Of a stretch of 64,000 nt of DNA, positions 16,239 through 24,773 are shown one piece after another (the first letter of the stretch is position 1; each line of letters begins with the position of its first letter). The stretch is from contig NZ_JAKTNQ010000006.1 of NCBI RefSeq assembly GCF_022760835.1, positions 1 to 64,000 of the forward strand, given 5' to 3'. Made by a program: the position numbers and the translations under genes. A model generated the notes under the pieces. It worked only from the letters and a program-made list of their open reading frames with translations, was not told the DNA's origin and searched no databases. Source of the stretch: Thermus altitudinis. GTDB taxonomy: Bacteria > Deinococcota > Deinococci > Deinococcales > Thermaceae.

Positions 16239-17666
16239 ATGACCTTCTGGGCCCTTCTCTTTCTGATCCTTTTCCTGGCGGCCCTTGTGGCCTACCTGGG
16301 GGACAAGGTGGCCAAGTGGGCGGGGAAGCGCCACTACCGCCTCTTTGGCCTAAGGCCCCGGCAGACGGCCACCCTGGTGGCGGTCCTCACGGGGGTGGGG
16401 ATCGCCCTAATCAGCTACCTGGGGTTTCTCCTGGTGTTCCGGGAGGCTAGGGAGGTGATCCTCGAGGCCCAGGCCATCCGCGCCGAGCGGGACCAGCTTA
16501 GAAGGGAGCAGCAGGTCCTTTTGCAGGCCAAGGCGGCCATGGAGGCCGAGGCCAGCAGGGCCTTGGCGGAACTCAACGCCCTGAGGGAGGAAAGGAGAAC
16601 CCTGGTCCAGGCCCTGGAGCAGGCGGGAGTGGTGAGGAGCCGCCTGGAGGAGGAGGCCAAGGCCCTGGCCTCCCAGGTCCAGGCCCTGGAGGGGGAAAGG
16701 GAGACCCTCCTTAAGGAGCGGGCGGCCCTACTGGCGGAGCGCCAGGCCCTGGCCCAGCTTCTGGAGGAAAGAAACCAAGAGCTGGCCAAGAAGACGGCGG
16801 AGCTTACGGAGAAGGCTCGGGAGCTCAAAGCCTTGGAGCAGCGCTTGACCGTCCTCCAGGAGGCGGCCAAGCGGGCGGAGGCGGAAAAAGCCCGTTTCAC
16901 CGAGGAAAAGAGGCGTTTGCAGGGGGATGTGCTGCAGGCCCTCGCCCGCTTGGAGGAAACCCGGCGGGAGCGCCAGGCCCTGGCCCAGGAGGCCGAGGCT
17001 CTTAAGGCCAGCCTGGCCAAGGCCCGGGAGGAGCTTCGCCAGACGGAAGAACGGGTGCGGAGCCTTCTGGTGCAGGCCGAGGTGCTTCAGGGAGAACGGG
17101 GCCAGCTTTCCCAAAGCCTCGTCCGCCTGAGCCAAGGCCTTTACCTGGGGGAGGTGCGCCTGGGGGCGGAGGAGGGGAGGGAGGCCCTGGAGCGGGTGGC
17201 GGAGCGGCGGGCCCGGCTACAGGGTTTCCGGGGCGTGGAGCTTGTGGGAGAGGCCACGGGCCCAGGCCTGGCGGTGCTGGAGGGAGCTGGGTACCAGGAG
17301 GGGAGGCTTCTGGTGCGGGTGCGCTTCTATCCGGAGCGCCGGGCCTTTGTCCAGGGGGAGGTGCTGGCGGCCCGCACCTTCCGCCTATCCACCCCGGCCC
17401 GGGATCAGGAGGTCCTGGAGGCCCTGGGGGAGGCCGTGAGGAAAAGGCTCTTGGAGGCGGGTTTTCCCCCAGAGTACGCCACCTTTCCCTCACCGGAGGA
17501 GCTGGCCCGGGGGCTTAACCTCCTTCAGGGAAGGAGGGGAGTGGTGCGGGTGGGGGTGGTGGCGGCCAAGGAGGCGTGGACCACGGAAAAGCCTCTGCTT
17601 TCCTTCCAGCTCCTAGGCGGGCCGCCGGGCCCGGAGGTACCGGTCCCGACCCGCCAGGTCCCGTAG
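16239..17666 (+). CDS. DUF3084 coiled-coil membrane protein
   Basis: A 475-residue protein with two N-terminal membrane segments (about 3-20 and 47-67) and then a long coiled coil rich in Glu, Arg, Ala and Gln (about 75-290). A globular C-terminal domain follows (about 300-460). This order matches the DUF3084 family, for which I know no established function. It starts 3 bases after lptB, which suggests a shared role at the envelope. Its last 54 bases overlap the 3' end of the convergent prmC. Confidence 0.85.
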   Translation: MTFWALLFLILFLAALVAYLGDKVAKWAGKRHYRLFGLRPRQTATLVAVLTGVGIALISYLGFLLVFREAREVILEAQAIRAERDQLRREQQVLLQAKAAMEAEASRALAELNALREERRTLVQALEQAGVVRSRLEEEAKALASQVQALEGERETLLKERAALLAERQALAQLLEERNQELAKKTAELTEKARELKALEQRLTVLQEAAKRAEAEKARFTEEKRRLQGDVLQALARLEETRRERQALAQEAEALKASLAKAREELRQTEERVRSLLVQAEVLQGERGQLSQSLVRLSQGLYLGEVRLGAEEGREALERVAERRARLQGFRGVELVGEATGPGLAVLEGAGYQEGRLLVRVRFYPERRAFVQGEVLAARTFRLSTPARDQEVLEALGEAVRKRLLEAGFPPEYATFPSPEELARGLNLLQGRRGVVRVGVVAAKEAWTTEKPLLSFQLLGGPPGPEVPVPTRQVP

Positions 17667-18431
17667 CACCTCCACATCTACCCATCCCTTGGCCTTAAGT
17701 TCCTCAGCCAGGAGGTGGACGTTTTCCGGGGCCAGTTCCAGGAGGAGAAACCCGCCCGGCTTGAGGGCCTGCCAGGCCTCCTGGGCCAGGGGCTGGGCCA
17801 CATCCAGCCCCTGCCTTCCCGCATAGAGGGCCAGGGGGCTTTCCCAGGCCAGTTCCCGGGGAGCTTGGGCCCGGTAGGCCTCGGGCAGGTAGGGGGGGTT
17901 GGAGACCAGGAGGTCCAGATCCTTCAACCCACCGGTGAGGGGAGCCTGGAGGAAGGCCACCTGCAGGCCCAGCCTGTGGGCGTTCTCCCGGGCTAAGGCC
18001 AGGGCCTCGGGATCGGTGTCCGTGGCCCACACCTGGGCCTCCGGAAGGTGTTTTTTTAGGGCAAGGGCGATGGCCCCGGTACCCGTGCCCACGTCCAGGA
18101 TGCGGGGGGCATGGGGCAAGGGGAGGCTTAGGGCCAGCTCCACCAGGCCTTCCGTTTCCGGGCGGGGGATGAGGACCCCTTGGGCCACCTTGAGGGGCAG
18201 GCCAAAAAACTCCACCTCCCCTAGAAGGTACTGCAGGGGATAGCCCGCAAGGCGCCTTTCCAAGAGGGTCAGGGCTTTTTCTTCCGTACCTGGGGGTGGG
18301 GCTTGGGAGAGATGGAGGAGAAGCTCCTTGCGGGAAAGGCCCGAGGCCAAGGCCAACAGGTCCAGGGCCTCCCCTTCGGGAAGCCCTGCGGTCCTAAGCC
18401 TCTCCTGGAGTTCCCGCAGGAGCCTGACCAC
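17613..18431 (-). CDS. prmC: Release factor glutamine methyltransferase PrmC
   Basis: SAM-dependent N5-glutamine methyltransferase that modifies the GGQ motif of peptide-chain release factors 1 and 2. The protein has 272 residues. A helical N-terminal domain is followed by SAM motif I DVGTGTGA at 113-120 and catalytic NPPY at 178-181, both canonical. The start is GTG at 18431, 38 bases inside the khpB reading frame. A later start would cut the conserved N-terminal domain. Its 3' end overlaps the DUF3084 gene by 54 bases on the opposite strand. Confidence 0.93.
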   Translation of the reverse strand: MVRLLRELQERLRTAGLPEGEALDLLALASGLSRKELLLHLSQAPPPGTEEKALTLLERRLAGYPLQYLLGEVEFFGLPLKVAQGVLIPRPETEGLVELALSLPLPHAPRILDVGTGTGAIALALKKHLPEAQVWATDTDPEALALARENAHRLGLQVAFLQAPLTGGLKDLDLLVSNPPYLPEAYRAQAPRELAWESPLALYAGRQGLDVAQPLAQEAWQALKPGGFLLLELAPENVHLLAEELKAKGWVDVEVLRDLAGRDRYLRARRPA

Positions 18432-18981
18432 GGGGGTAGACCACCACGTGCCGCTCCTCTCCCTCCCCTTGGCTTTCCGTGGTCACCTGGGGGTGGTTTT
18501 TGAGGAGCATGTGCACGATGCGGCGCTCGGAGGGGCGCATGGGGGGAAGGTGCAAGGGCTCCTGGGTCATGGCCACGGTGAGGGCCGCCTCCTCGGCGAT
18601 CTTGCGGATCTTTTCCTCCTGGCGCTTGCGGTAGCCGGCGGCGTCCAGGACTACCCGGTAGGCCCCGCCGAAATGCTTGGCCAGCACCACCCCGGCCAGG
18701 TACTCCACCGCCTTCAGGGTGCGCCCCTCCTTGCCGATGAAGCGCCCCAGGTCCCCGCCCTTGACCTCAGCCTTGAGGACGTTGCCTTCCTGGCGGACCT
18801 CCACGTAATGGGCGGGGTCCAGCCGCAGGAGAAGCCCCACCAGGAAGTTTTCCAGCACCTCCTTGGGCCCTTTTTCTGCAGGCTCCTTGCCTGCCTCCTT
18901 TAGCTCCACCTCCACCGGGGCTTCCTCCAGCACCCCCAGGTCGGAGAGGAGGTCGTCAATGCTCTTTTTCTTCTCGTCCAT
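18394..18981 (-). CDS. khpB: KhpB/Jag RNA-binding protein
   Basis: RNA-binding protein of the Jag/EloR family, which in other bacteria acts in RNA control and cell elongation. The protein has 195 residues. The acidic N-terminal segment (1-40) replaces a full Jag-N domain. The KH-II loop GRFIGKEG is at 79-86, and an R3H domain (PSERRIVHMLLKNHP) lies near 148-162. The tail is proline/glycine-rich. It sits downstream of yidC as in most bacteria. The ATG at 18981 is 6 bases after a TAAACT box that overlaps the yidC stop, so it appears to have its own leaderless message. Confidence 0.93.
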   Translation of the reverse strand: MDEKKKSIDDLLSDLGVLEEAPVEVELKEAGKEPAEKGPKEVLENFLVGLLLRLDPAHYVEVRQEGNVLKAEVKGGDLGRFIGKEGRTLKAVEYLAGVVLAKHFGGAYRVVLDAAGYRKRQEEKIRKIAEEAALTVAMTQEPLHLPPMRPSERRIVHMLLKNHPQVTTESQGEGEERHVVVYPRGQAPAGTPGEA

Positions 18982-18987
18982 GCCCTC

Positions 18988-18993
18988 AGTTTA
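18988..18993 (-). promoter_or_regulatory. -10 box (TAAACT) overlapping the yidC stop
   Basis: TAAACT on the minus strand shares its TAA with the yidC stop (18993-18991) and ends 6 bases before the khpB ATG. Confidence 0.55.
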
Positions 18994-20286
18994 CGCCGCC
19001 AAGGGCTTAAGGCTCTTGTTGATGAGCCACTGCTGCACCAAGCCGATCAGGTTGGAAAGGACCCAGTAGAGGGTCACCCCCGAGGGGAACTGCAGGACCA
19101 GGAAGATGAAGATCAGGTTCATGAAAAGGCTCTGCCGGATCAGGTCCTTGTTGCCGTGGGCGGAAAGCCAGGTGGAGAGGAAGGTGGAGGCCACGTAGAG
19201 GGCGGGGAGGATGTAGAAGGGGTCGGGGAGGGCCAGGTCGGGGATCCAGAGGAGGCCTTGGCCGAACTCGTAGTTGGCGATCACCTTCCAGAGGATGAAG
19301 AGGATGGGCATCTGGAGGAAGAGGGGCAGGCAGCCGGCAGCGGGGTTCACCTTGTGCTCCTGGTAGAGCTTCATGGTGGCCTCCGCCCGCTTGTTGGGGT
19401 CGTCCTTGTACTTCTCGTTGATCTTCTGGATGAGGGGCTGGAGGCGTTGCATCTCCGCCATGCTCTTGAACTGCTGGTGCATGAGGGGCCAAAGGAGGAG
19501 GCGCACCACCAGGGTCAGGAAGAGGATGGCCAGGCCCCAGCTACCCGTATAGCGGAAGGCCACCTCCATGAGCCAGAGGAGGCCCAAGGAGAGCTGTCCC
19601 CAGATGTTGGGGGCGAAGAGGCCAGGGAGGGGAAGAAGGCCTTCCACGTGGAAGCGGACCAGCTCGTTCTGCCCCCCGTAAAGCCTCAGGGTTTCCCCGG
19701 GAGCGAGGGTGAGGGTCCCCTCCTTGCCCACCAGTTTCCCCGCCAAGGGTTTCTCGGCAAAGGCCACCAGGGCGTACCCCGCCTTGGGCTTGGTCTGCCA
19801 GGCCAGGTAGACCATGGGACCCTCCCCGCTTGGGGTAGGTTCCTTTTGGCCCTCCAGGAGCACCTTAGGGCTTCCTTGGGCAGAAAGCCTTAGGGTGAGG
19901 GGGAAGTCGGCGGTAATCTGGACGGTGTAGCGGCCCTTTTCTATGCGGTAGGTGAGGGTGCCCTCTGCGCCTTGGAAACGGGCCAGGAGGCGGCCATCCT
20001 GCAGCAAAAACTCCGTTCTTTCCGGGGTGAAGCCCATGGGGGCTACCACGGGGCCATTGGTGGAGAGGTTAGGGGCCCGGGTGTAGTCGTTGAAGGCCGT
20101 GCCCTTGTAGGTCTTCACGTACCAGCCCACCACCTGGCCCTTTTGGTCAAAGGCCAGGTCCATGAGGTTGGTGACGGCCACCTTTTCCGGCACCCCGTCC
20201 CCGTTTACGTCCTGGTCCTTGAAGCCCGCCTCGAGGGCCATGGCGCTTAGGCCGAGCAGGAAAAGGAGGGGTAAAAGCCTTTTCAT
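18991..20286 (-). CDS. yidC: Membrane protein insertase YidC
   Basis: Oxa1/YidC insertase that places proteins in the inner membrane alone or with SecYEG. The protein has 431 residues. An N-terminal hydrophobic signal/anchor ([20 protein letters not shown]) is followed by a large periplasmic domain to about residue 220. The conserved insertase core follows, with segments including [17 protein letters not shown] and [20 protein letters not shown]. The start ATG at 20286 overlaps the yidD TGA (ATGA); a longer frame to 20373 lies within yidD. Order rpmH/rnpA-yidD-yidC-khpB is the standard one. Confidence 0.96.
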   Translation of the reverse strand: MKRLLPLLFLLGLSAMALEAGFKDQDVNGDGVPEKVAVTNLMDLAFDQKGQVVGWYVKTYKGTAFNDYTRAPNLSTNGPVVAPMGFTPERTEFLLQDGRLLARFQGAEGTLTYRIEKGRYTVQITADFPLTLRLSAQGSPKVLLEGQKEPTPSGEGPMVYLAWQTKPKAGYALVAFAEKPLAGKLVGKEGTLTLAPGETLRLYGGQNELVRFHVEGLLPLPGLFAPNIWGQLSLGLLWLMEVAFRYTGSWGLAILFLTLVVRLLLWPLMHQQFKSMAEMQRLQPLIQKINEKYKDDPNKRAEATMKLYQEHKVNPAAGCLPLFLQMPILFILWKVIANYEFGQGLLWIPDLALPDPFYILPALYVASTFLSTWLSAHGNKDLIRQSLFMNLIFIFLVLQFPSGVTLYWVLSNLIGLVQQWLINKSLKPLAA

Positions 20287-20540
20287 CTTGCCTCCTTCTG
20301 GGTCTTGACGGTGCTCCTGGGTGGGAAGACCAAGGGCACCGGGTCCAGCCCCCCAGGGTGCAGGGGATGGCACTTCAGGATGCGCCTGGCGGCCAGGTAG
20401 CTACCCCATAAGGCGCCATGGCGCTCCAGGGCCTCGAGGGCATAGGCGGAACAGGTGGGGTGGAAGCGGCAGGTCCTGGGTTTGAGAGGGGAGATGAACC
20501 TGCGGTAGGCCTTAACCAAAAGGATCAGTACGCCGCGCAC
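20283..20540 (-). CDS. yidD: YidD membrane protein insertion efficiency factor
   Basis: An 85-residue YidD protein that assists YidC-dependent insertion. The family signature is visible: [20 protein letters not shown], then YA..AL..HG and [16 protein letters not shown]. The start is GTG at 20540, 5 bases after the rnpA stop. It is coupled to yidC by a 4-base overlap. The C-terminal 15 residues are variable. Confidence 0.95.
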   Translation of the reverse strand: MRGVLILLVKAYRRFISPLKPRTCRFHPTCSAYALEALERHGALWGSYLAARRILKCHPLHPGGLDPVPLVFPPRSTVKTQKEAR

Positions 20541-20545
20541 GCCGC

Positions 20546-21031
20546 CTATTGTATCAGCCCGCTCTTCTTGAGGGCGCGGGTGAGGTCCTGGAAGAGTTCA
20601 GCATAGGTGGCCTCCCGGGCCTCGGGGCTGGCGATCACCAGGAGGTGGGCCTTGGGGAGGTGGAGACGGCGGAGGATTTCCCTCAGGCGGCGCTTGATGC
20701 GGTTGCGCACCACCGCCTTGCCCACCTTCTTGGACACCACGATCCCCACCCGTAGCTGGGCGGCGGGGAGCCACTTGACGTTTACAAAACGGCCCCGCCC
20801 AGCACGGCCTTGGCGGAGCCTCTGAAAGGCGCGATCGCCCTTTAGGGAAAGGAGTCTGCCCCCCTTAGGGGGGGCAGGCCTTAGGCGTTCACCCTGGGGG
20901 TGAGGCGCCAGCGGCCCTTCTGCCTTCTCCGCTTCAACACCTTCCTGCCGCCTGGGGTCCGCATGCGGGCCCGGAAGCCGTGGGTCTTGGCCCGTTTCCT
21001 CCGGTTGGGTTGCCAGGTCCTTTTCATCCAT
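20546..21031 (-). CDS. rnpA: Ribonuclease P protein component, Thermus-type extended
   Basis: Protein subunit of RNase P, which processes tRNA 5' ends. The protein has 161 residues, longer than the usual ~115, because of an N-terminal extension of about 50 residues encoded in the sequence that also carries rpmH in another frame. The normal core begins near [13 protein letters not shown] and includes the signature [18 protein letters not shown]. The ATG at 21031 is 4 bases before the rpmH ATG at 21027. This nested arrangement is known from Thermus strains. Sharing one ribosome site probably fixes the ratio of L34 to RNase P protein. Confidence 0.94.
   Translation of the reverse strand: MDEKDLATQPEETGQDPRLPGPHADPRRQEGVEAEKAEGPLAPHPQGERLRPAPPKGGRLLSLKGDRAFQRLRQGRAGRGRFVNVKWLPAAQLRVGIVVSKKVGKAVVRNRIKRRLREILRRLHLPKAHLLVIASPEAREATYAELFQDLTRALKKSGLIQ
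20881..21027 (-). CDS. rpmH: Ribosomal protein L34, nested inside rnpA
   Basis: A 48-residue large-subunit protein L34 read in another frame wholly inside the 5' part of rnpA. It translates as [18 protein letters not shown]..., ending WRLTPRVNA, with the family signature through [16 protein letters not shown] is at 21027 and TAA at 20883-20881. The rnpA ATG lies 4 bases upstream, so both use the GGAGG region at about 21035-21040. The last residues (RVNA) differ from the lysine/arginine-rich end I know in T. thermophilus. Confidence 0.96.
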   Translation of the reverse strand: MKRTWQPNRRKRAKTHGFRARMRTPGGRKVLKRRRQKGRWRLTPRVNA

Positions 21032-21074
21032 TGCCCTCCTTTGGGGCCTTGGCCCCCAATACCCTAAAGAGTGT

Positions 21075-21102
21075 AGCATAAGGAGGGCGGTAGAAGGTCT
21101 AA
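21075..21102 (-). promoter_or_regulatory. Probable rpmH/rnpA promoter
   Basis: On the minus strand, TTAGAC (21102-21097) and TATGCT (21080-21075) are 16 bases apart. A leader of about 40 bases follows before the overlapping rnpA and rpmH starts, with AAAGGAGG as ribosome site. Confidence 0.5.
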
Positions 21103-21130
21103 CGGTTTTTTACACCTTGGCAAGAGTGCG

Positions 21131-21159
21131 TTGACATGGGCTGGGGTTCCCCTTATACT
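21131..21159 (+). promoter_or_regulatory. Consensus sigma-A promoter of the liv operon
   Basis: TTGACA (21131-21136) and TATACT (21154-21159) have the ideal 17-base spacing. A leader of about 25 bases leads to the ribosome site GGGAGG (21179-21184) and the GTG start of livG at 21191. It is divergent from the rpmH promoter. Confidence 0.85.
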
Positions 21160-21190
21160 TCCCCCCAAACGGTTGTTAGGGAGGATCTCC

Positions 21191-21952
21191 GTGGCCCAGC
21201 TTGAGGTGGAAAACGTCACCCTAACCTTCGGCGGCGTGGCCGCCCTTACCTCGGTTTCCTTGGCGGTGGAGAAGGGGGAGCTGGTCTCCGTCATCGGCCC
21301 CAACGGGGCGGGGAAGACCAGCCTCCTAAACTGCATCTCGGGGTTTTACCACCCCCAGCGAGGACGGATCCTCTTTGAGGGACAGGAGATCACCCGCTCA
21401 AGCCCCCACGAGGTCACCCGGAAGGGCATCGCCCGGGCTTTCCAAAACATTGAGCTCTTCTCTGGCCTTACCGTGTTGGAAAACCTCATGCTAGCCCGGC
21501 ACACCTACCTGGGCTACAACCTGTTCCAGGCAGGGGTTTTTTATGGGAAGGCCCTGGATAAGGAGGTGGAAAACCGCCGGATGGTGGAGGAGGTCATTGA
21601 CTTCATGGAGCTGGAGCCTTACCGCAAGGCCCTGGTGGGCAACCTTCCTTATGGGGTCAGGAAGCGGGTGGAGGTGGCCCGGGCCCTTTCCCTCTCCCCC
21701 AAGCTCCTCCTTCTGGACGAGCCCATGGCGGGGATGACCCTGGAGGAAAAGGAGGACATGGTGCGCTTCATCCTGGAGATCCGGGCCCAAGGCACCACGG
21801 TAATCCTCATTGAGCACGACTTGGGCGTGGTCATGGACATCTCCGACCGGGTCTACGTGCTGGACTTCGGCCAGGTGATCGCCGAAGGACCTCCCGAGGA
21901 GGTGGCCAGGAATCCCCGGGTGCAGGAGGCCTACCTGGGGGTGGGAGCATGA
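21191..21952 (+). CDS. livG: LivG-type ABC transporter ATPase
   Basis: First ATPase of a branched-chain amino-acid-type uptake transporter. The protein has 253 residues. Walker A GPNGAGKT is at 36-43, Walker B LLLLDEPMAG near 171-180, and the H-loop in LIEHDLGVVMDISDR. The ABC signature is degenerate (LPYGVRKRVEVARAL in place of LSGGQ), as is common in LivG. The start is GTG at 21191 (VAQLEVENV) behind GGGAGGATCT, rather than the earlier in-frame ATG at 21131, which overlaps the promoter. Its stop overlaps the next start (ATGA). Confidence 0.9.
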   Translation: MAQLEVENVTLTFGGVAALTSVSLAVEKGELVSVIGPNGAGKTSLLNCISGFYHPQRGRILFEGQEITRSSPHEVTRKGIARAFQNIELFSGLTVLENLMLARHTYLGYNLFQAGVFYGKALDKEVENRRMVEEVIDFMELEPYRKALVGNLPYGVRKRVEVARALSLSPKLLLLDEPMAGMTLEEKEDMVRFILEIRAQGTTVILIEHDLGVVMDISDRVYVLDFGQVIAEGPPEEVARNPRVQEAYLGVGA

Positions 21953-23883
21953 AGGCCCTGAGGCCCTCCTACGAGATGAAGCGCTACACCCTGCCCCAGC
22001 TTCTGCGCCTGAGGGCGGAGGAGGAGGGGGACCGGGTGGCCTTGAGGGAAAAGGACTACGGTATCTGGAATGAGATCACCTATGCCGAGTATTATGAAAA
22101 GGTTCTTCTCTTCGCCCACGGCCTTCTGGACCTGGGGTTCCAACCCGGGGAGAGGCTGGCCATCATCGCCGACAACATCCCGGAGTGGCTCTATGCGGAG
22201 CTTGGGGCCCAGGCGGTGAGGGGGATCAGCGTGGGGGTCTACCAAAGTAGCCTTCCCCCGGAGATCGCCTACATGCTGGACTACACCGGGGCCAGCTTCG
22301 TGCTGGCCGAGGACCAGGAGCAGGTGGACAAGCTCTACGAGATCCGCAGCGAAATCCCCAAGGTCCGCCACGTGATCTACGAGGACCCCAAGGGCATGCG
22401 GGGCTACCGGGACCCCTGGCTCCTTTCCTTTGAGGAGGTGCTGGAGCGGGGCCGGGAACACCGGAGGAGGTATCCGGATGCGGTGGAGCGGTTGCTCCTC
22501 GAGGCCAGCCCCGAGGAGGTCTGCCACCTTTCCTCCACCTCCGGCACCACGGGAAGGCCCAAGGCGGCCATGCTCCGCCACCGCAACCTCATCCACATGG
22601 GGGTGGCCCTGCAGGAGGTGGATCCCCTTCTTCCTACCGACGACTACCTCTCCTTCCTACCCTTGGCCTGGATCGGGGAGCAGATGATGTCGGTGGCCAT
22701 GGCCCTCACCGGGGGCTTTGCCGTCAACTTCCCGGAGGCGGTAGAAACCGCCATGCAGGACCTTAAGGAGATTGGCCCCCACGTGATGTTCAGCCCGCCC
22801 AGGGTCTGGGAGGCCATCCAGAGCAACATCTGGGTGCGCATGTCGGAGAGCTACGCCTTCAACCGTTTCGTCTACGAGAAACTCCTTAAGATCGGCTACC
22901 GGGCGGCGGAGTACCGCATGCGGGGAAAACCCATGCCCCTGGGGCTTCGCCTGGCCTACTGGGTGGCGGACCAGGTGCTCTTTAAGCCCTTAAGGGACCA
23001 GTTGGGCTTCTTGCGCCTGAGGCGGGCCTATACCGGGGGTGCCGCCTTGGGCCCCGATGTCTTCCGCTTCTTCCACGCCATCGGGGTTAACCTGAAGCAG
23101 ATCTACGGCCAGACGGAGATCATCGGCATCGCCTTCGTCCACCGGGATGGGGATGTGCGCCACGATACCGTGGGCCTGCCCATTCCCGGCACCGAGGTGC
23201 GCATCAGCGAGGAGGGGGAGATCCTCTGCCGCTCCGATGCCGTCTGCGCCGGGTACTGGGAACGCCCCGAGGCCACGGCGGAGACCTTCCGGGACGGCTG
23301 GCTGCACACGGGGGATGCCGGCTACCTTACCGAGGATGGGCACCTGGTGGTGATTGACCGGCTTTCCGACGTCATGCGCACGGAAAGGGGGACGGTCTTC
23401 AGCCCGCAGTTCGTGGAGAACAAGCTGAAGTTCTCCCCTTATATCAAGGAGGCGGTGGTCTTCGGCGACCGCAAGCCCTACCTGGCGGCCTTCATCAACA
23501 TCGATCCCCAGACGGTGGGCAAGTGGGCGGAGGACCGGGGGCTGGCCTACACCACCTATCTGGACCTTTCCCTAAAGCCGGAGGTGGCGGAGCTCATCCG
23601 CCAGGAGGTGGAAAAGGTGAATCGGGAGTTGCCCGAGGACCTCAAAATCCGCCGTTTTGTCCTGCTCTATAAGCTCTTGGACGCCGACGACGAGGAGCTG
23701 ACCCGCACGGGCAAGGTGCGCCGGGGCCTCATCGCCAAGAGGTACGCCCCCTTGGTGGAGGCCTTGTACTCCCCCCTCGAGGCGGTGGAGGTGGAGGCGG
23801 AATACCGCTACCAGGACGGGACCGTCCAGCGGGTGCGGGCCCGGGTGCCGGTTTTGCACCTGCGGGAGGAGGTGGTGGCGTGA
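21949..23883 (+). CDS. Long-chain acyl-CoA synthetase inside the liv operon
   Basis: A 644-residue AMP-forming acyl-CoA synthetase of the long-chain (FAA1-like) branch. The AMP-binding P-loop STSGTTGRPKAAM is near 195-207, YGQTE at 386-390, and DGWLHTGD near 449-456. A C-terminal lysine region follows. The enzyme is placed between livG and livH with 4-base overlaps at both ends, so it is made together with the transporter. I infer that it activates the imported acid, for example a fatty, aromatic or branched acid, on arrival. The exact substrate cannot be read from sequence. Confidence 0.92.
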   Translation: MKALRPSYEMKRYTLPQLLRLRAEEEGDRVALREKDYGIWNEITYAEYYEKVLLFAHGLLDLGFQPGERLAIIADNIPEWLYAELGAQAVRGISVGVYQSSLPPEIAYMLDYTGASFVLAEDQEQVDKLYEIRSEIPKVRHVIYEDPKGMRGYRDPWLLSFEEVLERGREHRRRYPDAVERLLLEASPEEVCHLSSTSGTTGRPKAAMLRHRNLIHMGVALQEVDPLLPTDDYLSFLPLAWIGEQMMSVAMALTGGFAVNFPEAVETAMQDLKEIGPHVMFSPPRVWEAIQSNIWVRMSESYAFNRFVYEKLLKIGYRAAEYRMRGKPMPLGLRLAYWVADQVLFKPLRDQLGFLRLRRAYTGGAALGPDVFRFFHAIGVNLKQIYGQTEIIGIAFVHRDGDVRHDTVGLPIPGTEVRISEEGEILCRSDAVCAGYWERPEATAETFRDGWLHTGDAGYLTEDGHLVVIDRLSDVMRTERGTVFSPQFVENKLKFSPYIKEAVVFGDRKPYLAAFINIDPQTVGKWAEDRGLAYTTYLDLSLKPEVAELIRQEVEKVNRELPEDLKIRRFVLLYKLLDADDEELTRTGKVRRGLIAKRYAPLVEALYSPLEAVEVEAEYRYQDGTVQRVRARVPVLHLREEVVA

Positions 23884-24773
23884 GCTTTTTCCTGCAACTT
23901 CTCTTTTCCGGGATTGTGCTGGGCTTGGTCTACGCCCTGGCGGCCCTGGGCTTCGTCCTCATCTACAAGGCCAGCCGGGTGGTGAACTTTGCCCAAGGCC
24001 AGTTCATCGCCATCGGGGCCTTTTTGGCCTACTGGGCCATGGTGTCCCTGGGGGCTCCTTTCCTATTGGCCGCGGCCTTGGCCTTAGGCCTCACTGCCCT
24101 CCTGGGTTTTGGCGTGGAGCGGGTTTTCCTGAAACGCATGGTGGGCCAGCCCATCATCGCGGTCATCATGGCTACCATCGGCCTGGCCTCCTTGCTGGAC
24201 GGCCTGATTCACCTCACCCCTTATGGGGCGGGAAACTTTAGCTATCCCAGTTTCCTACCCGCTGGGGGGGTGACGCTTCTGGGGGTGCAGATCTCCTATG
24301 CCCAGCTTTTGGCCGTGGGCTTCACCCTGCTCTTTCTCCTGGCCTTCACCTGGTTCTTCCAGCGTTCCACCCTGGGGGTGGCCATGCGCAGCGTGGCCGA
24401 CGACCAGATGGCGGCCATGAGCCTCGGGGTTTCCGTGGAAAGGGTCTTCGCCCTGGCCTGGGCGGCGGCGGGGCTTACGGCGGCGGCCGCGGGCCTGGTG
24501 GTGGGGACCATCTCCGGCCTCAACCTGGACGCCTTGGTGCACATCGGCCTGCGGGTTTTCCCGGTGGTGATCCTGGGGGGGCTGGACTCCATCCCGGGGG
24601 CGGTGGTGGCGGGGATTCTGATAGGGGTGTTGGAGAACCTGGCGGCGGGGTTCCTGGACCCCTATGTCCCGGGCGGGGGTACCCGGGACGTCTTCCCCTT
24701 CCTGGCGCTCCTTTTGGTCCTTTGGTTTAAGCCCCATGGCCTTTTCGGCACGGAGGAGATTGAGCGCGTATGA
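23880..24773 (+). CDS. livH: LivH-type ABC transporter permease
   Basis: Inner-membrane permease subunit of the branched-chain amino-acid-type transporter. The protein has 297 residues and about eight hydrophobic segments. The typical N-terminal ALAALGFVLIYKASRVVNFAQGQF stretch spans the first and second segments. It starts at GTG 23880, overlapping the acyl-CoA synthetase stop by 4 bases, and ends with an ATGA overlap with livM. Confidence 0.93.
   Translation: MSFFLQLLFSGIVLGLVYALAALGFVLIYKASRVVNFAQGQFIAIGAFLAYWAMVSLGAPFLLAAALALGLTALLGFGVERVFLKRMVGQPIIAVIMATIGLASLLDGLIHLTPYGAGNFSYPSFLPAGGVTLLGVQISYAQLLAVGFTLLFLLAFTWFFQRSTLGVAMRSVADDQMAAMSLGVSVERVFALAWAAAGLTAAAAGLVVGTISGLNLDALVHIGLRVFPVVILGGLDSIPGAVVAGILIGVLENLAAGFLDPYVPGGGTRDVFPFLALLLVLWFKPHGLFGTEEIERV

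Noticed and set aside
21032-21190. Replication origin next to rpmH
   Set aside because: rpmH often flanks dnaA and oriC, but no dnaA gene and no cluster of DnaA boxes is present here.
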